Positions 54,784 to 64,000 of a stretch of DNA of 64,000 nt are shown piece by piece (position 1 is the first letter of the stretch; each line of letters starts with the position of its first letter). A program made the position numbers and the translations under genes. The notes beneath the pieces were generated by a model that searched no databases, was not told the DNA's origin, and was given only the letters and a program-made list of their open reading frames with translations. Source of the stretch: Agrocybe praecox (taxonomy: Eukaryota > Basidiomycota > Agaricomycetes > Agaricales > Agrocybaceae); assembly GCA_964017145.1 (NCBI GenBank), contig OZ024845.1, forward strand, positions 2,976,001 to 3,040,000, in the 5' to 3' direction.

Positions 54784-57428
54784 GAGGACGTGATTCCATT
54801 GAGATCTCTCCATCCACGCTGCATCGAACGTCCTCCATCCCTCGCATTACGCATACAATGTCGTCCGGTTCGGAGAGTCGCATATCGATGGTCATTGGGA
54901 GGGCTGGAGTACACGCGCAGAAGAGGCTCTGACAAGAGGCTAGGAAAACAACCGATGAAAGATGGAAGGAGGACGTTGAATGAAAGAAGCAGAAAGAAAA
55001 AACATGACGAGGGACGTACATAATCCAAAAGTAGACGTCGGGCCGAATACGACCGACCAACACCGATGACCAGGATACGGTGGTGAAACACTACGACGAC
55101 CAAGAACCTTGCTTGCAGATTTTCTGTGTCCCAATTACGCCTTAAAACATATCTGGTTTTAAACCATCATGAGCTGACGACGTGCTATATGAGTGCGAGT
55201 AGTCAAGAACATGGTTTTTGGGAATCTGAGCCTTGAGCAGACAGAAGGTATGCTCCCGTCCTTCTTTCTTTTTCGTTTGGTGCTCCAATGCTGTATTTTA
55301 TTGAACTGACTATCCCTCAGATCTCAGGGATAAACCAAGGCAAAAAATCTGTCCTATGTCGTGCACACGCTCTGTCCAACACAGAAATACGCGCAAAAAT
55401 GACACTATTGTCGTTCGTCCGTGGTGTTTTTTGCTTGTCACCCCCTGCTCATCATGCGATCCGTGTACCACTCCATGTACTAGTACCCACTGCAAGATAT
55501 CCAAGATGCTTAAAAAGAAATGGTGAAAGGGAATGGGAGCGGGAGCGGGAAATGGAAACGAGCCACCGCTGGTTCGTTCCGATCGTTAGGCCAGCACCGT
55601 CAACAGAAGATACTTTGGTCACACCTTGACGCTATGTGGATCTCCGCAGAATGTGGGGCCAAGCTACGCACTTCAACACAACACAACGAGCACGTTCCAG
55701 CTGACGTCGTACGTCATATCGATGTGCAAGAGATCGTCCGGCAGATTAAGACTTCGTATCTCATTTGAATGGACCGTTCACGCAGCGTCATGAATAAGAC
55801 TATCGGTGTGGATTTCCTAGGGCGGACACATGAAGAAAACAGCTTCATTGATTCCTCGGTGCAAATATCCCCAACGACGAAGGTTCATCCAAACCCACCT
55901 CTCCCTGTTGCTCCTGTCGCTCTCTCAACCCCCTTCCCTTCCGTCCTTCTCGCCCTCAAACACACCGTCCCTTTCTACTGTGCCAGTCCGAACTCCTCCG
56001 CGTCAAACACAGCGCTCTCTGAAGATCTGCAAGCCGATGATCCAACTGCTCATGGAAAATTGGTTCTTGAATTGCAGAAACCGACGCGCTACAATTCCGA
56101 AAGTCAGATGACAGTGCAAAGGACGGAGGATCTTCGATACAGCATGTTCAAAGCTCTTGCCCTCTTCGATGCCTGCTATTACCTTGACAGTCGTCCCTGC
56201 TTGTTTTCCCTGTCCACGTCATTCGTCAATTTGTCGCCTGTCCCCCAGTCGTGCGTTGTATCAGTCAACGTCAACACGAGCAGTGCGTTATCACCCTGTC
56301 GGCCCCTATCGACCATCCTATTTAGCTCTTCCTTTCGTCCGCATCGTCCTCGGCTTGTCTCGCCGCTCGCCTCCCCCAACATAGCCAGCCCCAATGACGT
56401 ACCCTCTGATTCGTCCTCCCATTCGACGTCCTTTATCTCTCCTGTAGGTTGTGGCTCTTCCGGGTCATCACACCTATCCATTCTCCGTTCTTCCATCTGC
56501 GTCATACCTGTCGCCCTCGTGTCATCGCCTGCCATACTTTAATATCTTCCCGCTTTTCCCGTGGTCCCTTTGGTGAGACTCTCTGTATCTGTGAGGTACG
56601 TTTTCGATTCAATAAAAACGTTCATCTAACTCATGACATATATATTTGCAGGTTCTTTACGCTGCGCAAATGCTAGCATGCCTCACTTGAATCATTGTAA
56701 CTCCTAGCTCTGAGACGTGGTTCGTTTCGTTGCTTCATCCCTCCTCTGCAGGAGTTGTTAACGTCATCATATTTTTTTTATTCCTCCGTTCTTTAGGATT
56801 ATGCCTCGACACCGTCATGGAGGGTCAATGCACCTCGGGCTTAAGTCAGGCTATACATACTGCCGCGACTCTCAGCGAACCCATGCTGGACTTACTCTTC
56901 GTGGTTGCCGATCTTCCTTAATAAGTTGAACGCAGAATTGATATTTAAATTATCAATGGCTGTGTCGTTCGTTTATTTATAACTCAGAAATGTGCGTGTT
57001 TTTGTTTCTTTTCTGCTTTTGCTCTCGTTAATATAACCTTTTTTTTCGCGGAAATTAGGCTGCGAGACACTGTAGCTGCATTCTCGAATTTTGGACCTCT
57101 TAGGCTTACAGAACCCTCTCGCTCTGACATGGTTCGTTCTATTCTCATTCACCCATCTCGTTGCTGACGTCATTTTCTTTCTTTTTCTGTTTTAGGTAGA
57201 AATTGGGCTGGGGTGCAGTGGCAAATGCCATGGCCAGGAGGTGGTTGGGACTTTGACATTGTCGCGCTCTTGCCACTCACACGCCCAGGACGTACTCAAC
57301 CTCAATTTCTGCATCTGGGTCGTCGTTTGGTTGATCTAGATATGCTTCCTATGCTGAGAGAAAGTGCAGTGTACTCTTCACCTCGAGGGGCGGTACGGAC
57401 CTATTTATGGAGGAGTGGGTGGAACTAA
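54784..57428. other. Region without a supported gene
   Basis: Long frames at 55769-56542 (plus; Ser/Pro-rich) and 54431-55063 (minus) have no recognisable motif, no splice support and biased composition. Two plus-strand stretches share a layout: 56715-56800 and 57125-57196 both have a tggttcgtt motif, then an acgtcat motif, then a T-rich run ending in TTTAG. Each opens a short frame behind it (MEGQCTSGLSQAIHT and GVQWQMPWPGGGWDF). They may be duplicated small exons of an unknown gene. Confidence 0.35.
57005..57115 (+). repeat. Dispersed ~110-bp repeat, copy 3
   Basis: tttcttttctgcttttgctc, then ttcgcggaaattaggctgcg and agacactgtagctg match 40573-40690 in order and spacing, and the core matches 41707-41749. 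Confidence 0.55.
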
Positions 57429-57677
57429 GGTATAGAGAAAAAAATTAGACGACTTGAGGAAGGCACTCGGCATCCTTGGCGCTGAACTTGAACCACGTAC
57501 GTCGTAGAATGAATCCCTTTCCGTATATAAGCCCCAATATGGATTATATTACTATTTGTATAGTAGACAATAATATCTACTGTTCTGATTGTACATGACG
57601 GAAAGCTGAACGAAGAGGAACAAGATAGGTATACAGTAATTGGGTTATTGTTGGTACTTGTCCCTAGCAGCGTGATT
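57429..57677. other. 3' flank of the NLR gene
   Basis: No gene is visible in this stretch, which would hold the 3' untranslated region of the minus-strand NLR gene. No sharp polyadenylation signal was identified. Confidence 0.3.
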
Positions 57678-60600
57678 TCACGATGAGTAACATCCCTCCC
57701 ATTCTTCACCGATCATTGCTCCTTTGAAGTCGATAGATATATCTCCAGTGCTTGGGTTGATGGTGAGAGTGTTTCGTGGTTGGGTGACTGTCAACCGGCT
57801 CGGAATCCACATGAGCCTCTGGCCTGTCTTTTTGAGCGATGTAATCCAGCCACTCTTTTGTAACGCCCATTCATACGGCCCTGAGTCGGGATCCACATCC
57901 CAGACCCTAATTGAACCATCATCGTAGCCACATATAACCTGTTTGTCGTCTCTGGAAAAGGTGATTGCAGTGGACCTACTTAGACATTCAAGGCCAACAA
58001 GCAAGAGCTCAGCACAACTTTCGTTTGAGATAAACGACCAAACTCGAATAAATCCATCTGAGCAGATGATGACGATCCTCTTGCCGTCATTTGAGATGCT
58101 GAACAAATCGAAAAAAAAATCTGTTGGGTTTTTACCATAGATGGTCGGAGGTCGATATGATGTTTTGAAGATCCTAAGACATTCGCCAGATACTATGTCC
58201 CAGACTTCGCACAATGTGATATCTGACTCGCCTGGTGACACAGGCCACTGTGCACAGACAGCTAATTCTCTCCCGTTGCTTGGAGTTTGTATGCCCGCAA
58301 TTTCACTCATCATTGTTGTGATGATGTTGCCTGTTAGCACATCCCAGACCACAAGTGGGCGGCGTCGCTCCGGTCCAAAAGTTACTAGGCTGCCCACAAG
58401 ATATTGTTCATTGTCTGCAAAGAAGAGAAGATAGTATGGATCGTTTCCATCTATGACGATCTTTATTTCTCTGCCGTTGCTGATGTCCCATATCTCGATC
58501 ACCAGAGCTCGATCGTCTGCGCGAGAGTATCTGGTGTCTTTCAGGAATGCCAATTTCCTTCCGCTTCTTGATAAAATGATTGGGTGATAATAGATACCTG
58601 GACCATCCCCGAGTTGCAAGATTTCGTCGCCAGTGGTTGCACTCATCACCTTTACAGTGTCATTACTATATAGGCGAGAAGCAATAATTTGGCCATTATC
58701 AGAGAGTGAAGCACATCGATATGTCTGCGGAGTTAATAATGCCTTTACTTCACCCCCTGTCATTGCATCCCATGCTTGCACTTTCTTATGGATGACGGAC
58801 ACAATCCTTTGAGAGTCATGTGATGTTGTAATCTCCAAGACGCGAGAGTTTTTAAACGCATACTCGCCATGTCGTGAATCCCGAAGTTTGACTGCCTCTG
58901 CCTTGTCCGAGTCCCAGGACCACACACATACACCTTTCTCCGTCCCTACACCTATCCGTGAACCATCAGGTGAAAACGCAATGTCAAATGAATAGGGGCT
59001 TGTGTCTATGACCTGTAACATTGTGCCTGTTGATGTATCCCAGACGTGCAGTTTTCTATCCTCTGAAATGGACACAGTGTATGTACCGTCGTACGAGAAA
59101 TTAAGTGCCTTGACCCGGCCTTGTTGATAAACATTCAGAAGAAGAAGCCCGTGCAATGTGTCCAATACCCGCACAATATTTTTTAAGTCACATGCTACCA
59201 TTTTCCCATCAGACGATATGGCATATGCGGTCGGGTTTTCCGATAATGTAAGTGCTTTGAGCGCGCACTCCGATGATGTGTCCCATATTTCAAGCGACTC
59301 ATTGACTCCAATATGGAATCTCTGCAGAGCAAACGAAAAGGCTAAAAACTGTATATGTTCTGAGGAGAATCCGGGAATCTTTACGGTTCTTTGCAAATGG
59401 CCCGTCAAAATATCCCGAATTTCAATGTAGCCGTTGGAATCGTCTAGTGATACCGCAAGAATATGCGTTCTCTCAGTGGAAACCACTGCATAGCGAGCTT
59501 TAAACTCATCCATCAATTGAAAGGTAAAAGCATCCCACATGCAAACAAGCTTGTAGCCTTCATGGCGAGATACAACCACGATTCTTGATCCATCCCGCGA
59601 GTATTTGACAAGTTGGTACTTAATCAAGTTGCTACACAGCGTATGCTGCTGCTCGCCGGTAGCAGCGTCCAATACCACCACAGCAGTTTCCATTCCAACA
59701 ACCAGCTGGTTGCCGTCGTTGGAGAAAGAAATGGTTTGTGCCACTTCCTCGAGTGGCTTTGTCATTAATGGTACGACCGCAAAGTCCTTCAAATACAAAG
59801 GTATGCGTCGAAATTTGCTCTTCCAAGCTTGCAAAAGCGGTGAAGTTGACTGCCATGTCGCCAACGAGGAGATGTACAGATGTGGGGTCGACTCGGCAGT
59901 GGGGAGACGACAAAAATACTGTGTAAATTCATCAACATCGTTAAGATCCTGTTCAAGCCGCGGGTTCTTCTTCAATGAAAACGACATCAGTCGGATGCCG
60001 CAAATAAGAGTGGATTAGGTATACCTTGGATACCCAATGTGCCGCAGTTCCCAGCATATATGAATAATCCTTGCTTGATCCGAGCAGGCTCATTGCCTCG
60101 ATCCAGAACAAGACATGAATTTGAAGAAAATCAGAGATAATGTCGCATAGCCAGTTGTTGTTCGCATCTTCAACAAAGGAGATATGGTATGCCCAATGCA
60201 TGCATGCATATCTCAGTACGGGTGATATATTCTTGCTCACATTCTTCCGCAGTTCTTCCGCGTTTTCGGAGTCCAAGAGATACGATGATTTGATATCCCC
60301 CATATTGAACCTCAGACCTATATCCTTGGAGTTCATAATGTGGAAACAGGCGTGGGTAAGATTACCATGTTGAGCTGCTGCATCGCATGAGAACATCACA
60401 TCCTTGTTGTCCATGCGGAAGTTTGAACGAGCACAATTAAAAATGAAGTCCGGGAAGGATGCGTGATACCAATACACACGACCGTCTTGCGCATAGAGAA
60501 CAGCATGCAGACTCTCGATTAGCTTCTCTGCAACGCCACTCGTGGTATCCACCAAACCAGCTGCAACGGAAGTGGAGATCCGCTCAACAGAACAGAGGAA

Positions 60601-62398
60601 GGTGTGAAGGACACTTAGGCGAATCGAAAAAACATTGTCATCCAGGTCAGAAAAGGCTTCGCGCATAATTTGTCGATACAACTCGTCAATCGAGCCAAAG
60701 TCAGATGATATCGAGGAGAGGAGACGGCGGAGCAGTATTAACTGTTCCTCCTTGGCAAGTTTACGCCTAGTCAATATCTTCACCACCGTGGCTGCATAAA
60801 TGAACAAGCCAGCAGCCTGGTCGTTTAGCTGACTGATTTCCAATGTTCCTTTCAAGCTTTCAAGCTTTGTATCTAGGTATTTCCGTATGTCCAATTTCGC
60901 GTCTTCTATTGGAACATTCTGAAGCTTGCAAATAGCACTCGGCTGGAATCTTTCCCCTAGCGCGGCGATATCGGGATCAGGCCGACTGGTAACGAGAAAT
61001 TTGAGACCAGTGATTTCGTCATCCTCGAATGACTGCAGTAGTTGTTCCAAAAAGTACGCCTTTTTATCGTCGTCGATCTCATCGAGGGCGTCGATGACAA
61101 CTAGGTAGGTAGGAGAGTTGTAGCGCGATTTTCCTTCTGTCCATGGTTGGAAAAGCAACTTCGAGAGTTGTTCTTGAATGTCATGGAAGTCCGATGTGTC
61201 CGATGTGTCGACCTTTTGTAAGATAACACGAAATGCGTCGCATTTTTGAGCGAGCTGAAATGCAATGGTGGGGACTATCCGTCGCAGACTTTTCGTTTCT
61301 TCAAACTGTCGAGAACAAAAGAAACTGGCTCCCAAAGATGTCGGCTGCCCCGTCCAGAAACTTTTTGCGATTGTATATGCAATGGTCGTTTTTCCTGACC
61401 CCGCCTGCCCGGTCAACCAGAACGCAGGCGGACTGTCCACAGATAAATCGTTCGCCCAATCCGTAATTTCTTGCAAGACTGCTATGCGTGTGCCCTCAGT
61501 GCAAGTTTCGCGCTGAATCGCGCTCTTTCCGCCATCGATAAACCGATGATTAGCTTTCTTGGACGGTTTTAAGTCATTTCGAAGTTTTTCTTCCTGTAAA
61601 CTTGAATGAAGAACATTTCCCTTTCACAGTGGGGCCAAGTGCTTACCCGTTTCTCATCCCGTAATTCATCCACTGTCATTCCTGTGGTCCCAATCATAGC
61701 AATCTATGCAAAGAAGAGTGAGCAGTGAATAACAAGGAAGTGGATTTCTTACATTGAACCTGTTCGTCGCCCCGTTAATCTTTCGAGAGATATCCATTAT
61801 CTGATCCTTGTAATTGTTGTAGTCGATCTGATTAAAGGCATTCGAGTGCAAGCGGCTATTGAGAGTTGAGATTCGTTCCAACTGTTGAGTGACATCCCTG
61901 TAACGAAATCAGTCCAACTAAATAGAATTAAGAGGTCATAATATCCTACGTCTTATACTGTTCCACCGTTTGATTGATAACACTATGAGGATTGGACCCC
62001 ATCTCCATTTTTGCTAGTACAGTACTAAGGAGTTGCAGCGTCTCTTCGAGAACTGCTTGCAGTTGATCCTTGTTATCGTTGATTTCCTGGAAAAAGATTC
62101 GCTATTATTAGATGCTCTAGTCGCTTGTTAACTGGCTTCTTACCTTCCTTACTTCTATGATAACGTTAAGGATGTTGAAGGCCATCTTGACTGGATTTCC
62201 GTCGATGCATCCTGCTATTTTGGGTGTGATAGAGAACGCAAATCTTCCCGAAATCTTCAAATTATCGGCCACAGTCGACGATGCCTCGGGATTGCCTGAT
62301 GGACTTTCTTCCGGCGCTGATTTATGGGTTGTGCTGAAAAAATCCTTCAACTTCTTCCTCAACGACTTGGGCTTTGGCGGTGCTGAAGACGACGACAT
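57678..62398 (-). CDS. NACHT-WD40 NLR (STAND NTPase), complete
   Basis: Six exons, 62398-62144, 62086-61950, 61897-61753, 61703-61647, 61593-60025 and 59969-57678, join in phase to 1484 residues. The start is MSSSSAPPKPKS. Residues ~1-200 are helical (LQAVLEETLQLLSTVLAKME, VTQQLERISTLNSRL) and form the N-terminal module. The NACHT domain has the P-loop GQAGSGKTT at about 260-268, Walker B YLVVIDALDEID and the sensor LVTSRPDPDI. A helical middle region follows, with a YHASFPDFIF motif (about 540-550) typical of agaricomycete NACHT proteins. From about residue 780 a WD40 propeller is seen, with repeated blades ending in units such as HVWDTSTGTM, CVWSWDSDKA, QAWDAMTGG, EIWDISNGR and RVWDVDPDSG. 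Such proteins are intracellular sensors that oligomerise on ligand binding and control non-self recognition or cell death in fungi. All motifs are intact; the ligand is unknown. Confidence 0.9.
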
Positions 62399-63420
62399 GA
62401 GTGCCAGGAGCAGCGAAAAACACAGCCTTTGCAGAACTTTGATAACCATTCCCTTCATATTCCCACACTCGTGACAAAGGTTATAAATATCGTTTATTAT
62501 CACAGTTAATGGAAAAAGTCTTAACGAGGAAACAATCGGACGTGCATGCTGAGTATGGCGCCCAGTATATCTGCAATAACATTCAAGCAACAGGTGCAAG
62601 TACATGATATGACGGGAATAATCATTCGAGAGTGAAAGGAGACGTACAAATAAGTTTGTATGAGGTCCAGGATTAAAGTGTCGCTGCTCGAATCATTTTC
62701 GACATCATCCTCATAGAGGATAAGCTACCGCGCTAGTTGGGCCCCAGCTGTCTGAGCTTGTTTCCACGATCTATACTCCTCTGGCCTCATTTTTTTGAAT
62801 GTTTGAGTTCTGTGGGTTTACCGAACATTCCGGCGATGGCTGGTAGATGCTCTTGCCCACAAGTGTGTAGCAAATTCGATGACGAGTAGCCTTTGTAAGC
62901 AACGGCAAACTTTCATGATGAATTATCTTCTGAAATATGTCAGTTGGGGATTATAAAATTGGGAAGAAAATAAGATACCGTGTCCTGCGTGCAGGAATTC
63001 ATACCCTAAAACGTATGATTAGATATTGTCGGACGAAGAAATAACAGTAACGTACCTACCCGCCGGCCTGACTATGGCAGTGTGCGGTATCTTCATTCAG
63101 ATATAGTCAAAATCAAGTGGTATATACCTCATTGAAAACAAAATACTCACCGCCACCTACGAAGACGTCATATCTCTGACTTTCCTTCCTAGAATTTTGC
63201 GATATCGACGCGTGGGCTGCTAATCATGATTGTATAACACAATCCTGATGTCCTGAAGATCGTAAGATTACGCTGATCGTAAAAGTTAAACATAAGGTGC
63301 TGTTCGTGGATTAGAAGCAAAAGAAAACACACGCTCTCTTTGACCCTGCCAATTTGTATGCAAACTAATGTTTAAGGTTGTATCGGGATATTGGGCTCGG
63401 ATATTGAAAATGACTTACCT

Positions 63421-63422
<2 letters not shown>
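62399..63422. other. Upstream region of the NLR gene, no gene seen
   Basis: The NLR frame stays open upstream of 62398 to about 62605, so a longer N-terminus (starting MYLHLLLECYC) is possible; MSSSSAPP is preferred because it opens a hydrophilic domain. The remaining sequence has no supported gene. Confidence 0.4.
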
Positions 63423-63453
<31 letters not shown>

Positions 63454-64000
63454 AATCCAATTTAACGTCCTTTGAGGCCTGGCCTTATGTAGGACATCTA
63501 TGTACAAGATTCTATATATAAATTGTCTATGTGGTGTGGCTAACTCTACGACTGCAGTGGGCCTCCTTTGGAGAACTCGGGCTTGCAGAGCAAGCATTGT
63601 TATGATGAATGTAATGTATGTAGATATTTGTATGTAAATCATGCTCCTTTATGACGTTTCTGCCGTGACCTCCGGCCCCATGGACCTTTCCCAATTACTT
63701 CTTCGTATTGACCTAGACTCACGGAGTCGCTTCTGGACCTCAGTGTGCACGGCTTTTTCCCTGCTTGCCCGTCGCTCTCGGCCATTTTTTCGAGTCCACC
63801 AGTTCGGATGCCCGGCCGGGTGACCAAGCCGGCCTTGACATCTGGCTCCGATGCGGGGCTGTGCTGTTTGCAGTGTACGGGATCTGATAACGGGTCTCCA
63901 GCTCGTGATCATGACGTGTTTTGGTTGGGATAATGGTGTAGGGCACGTGGTGATGGTGTGAAAAGTGATGGGTGCAGTCAGTGGTGGCAGAAGGTGAACG
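63423..64000 (-). mobile_element. 3' end of a poly(A)-tailed retroposed sequence
   Basis: A run of 30 T at 63423-63452 on the plus strand is a poly(A) tail for a minus-strand sequence that enters from the right edge. The upstream minus-strand DNA has overlapping short basic frames (for example KGPWGRRSRQKRH, ending in a stop at 63639) and a ~190-bp trailer before the tail. This fits the 3' end of a non-LTR retrotransposon or a retrocopy. No reverse transcriptase motif lies inside the window, so the class is open. Confidence 0.4.

Noticed and set aside
54431..55103. Minus-strand frames of about 200 residues
   Set aside because: They lie opposite the exon/intron array and its downstream flank, overlap each other in two frames and show no family signature.
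55769..56542. 257-residue plus-strand frame
   Set aside because: Ser/Pro/Leu-rich without motif, and the opposite strand is also open; not enough to call a gene.

Overview
The window reads as an accessory, transposon-rich stretch of a filamentous basidiomycete genome, most likely a mushroom-forming agaricomycete. The evidence is short spliceosomal introns (about 44-61 nt, GTRAGT donors, CTTAC/CTRAC branch sites), a CxC2-type KDZ transposase beside a TET/JBP dioxygenase, a fungal Helitron, a NACHT-WD40 NLR and a MYND-finger gene. One 200-base assembly gap lies at 36680-36879. All exon boundaries were inferred by eye from GT/AG signals and frame continuity.

Region by region. 1-2.7 kb: degenerate short repeats in alternating orientation, a 522-bp direct repeat present twice, and a 3'-truncated gene. 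2.9-15.6 kb: a KDZ-type transposon neighbourhood. A multi-exon CxC2-KDZ transposase (minus strand) is split by a ~0.9 kb insertion and stands head-to-head with a TET/JBP-family 2-oxoglutarate/Fe(II) dioxygenase. A small basic protein, a decayed Ser/Pro/Ala-rich gene and a five-exon fungal protein of unknown function follow. 16.5-20.6 kb: a minus-strand gene of unknown function, then a divergent putative membrane/secreted protein. 20.4-31.1 kb: an autonomous-type Helitron encoding a DUF6570-like region, an HUH Rep domain, a PIF1-like helicase and a C-terminal cysteine-peptidase-like domain. Three other elements interrupt it; removing the hAT-like element or the solo LTR with one target copy restores the reading frame exactly. 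31.2-33.4 kb: a MYND-finger gene and a small two-exon gene. 33.4-43.5 kb: mostly gene-poor decayed DNA with relics of two different SMC genes (SMC4-like, then SMC3-like). 43.5-46.6 kb: three genes of unknown function. 46.6-48.7 kb: low-complexity DNA and a second copy of the small two-exon gene family with a shared promoter block. 49.9-52.5 kb: a ten-exon G-domain protein. 53.0-54.8 kb: a TATA-led array of repeated intron/exon units without a convincing reading frame. 57.7-62.4 kb: a complete six-exon NACHT-WD40 NLR on the minus strand. 63.4 kb to the end: a poly(A)-tailed retroposed sequence entering from the right.

The genes appear to belong to separate systems. The left third is a KDZ element with a possible DNA-base-modifying partner. 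The middle is a Helitron that served as an insertion target. The right third holds two NTPase genes of kinds often linked with fungal non-self recognition or signalling. The most unusual signals are the head-to-head KDZ-TET/JBP pair, the frame-restoring insertions in the Helitron, the paralogous small genes with a conserved promoter and intron, and the intron/exon array at 53-54.8 kb.
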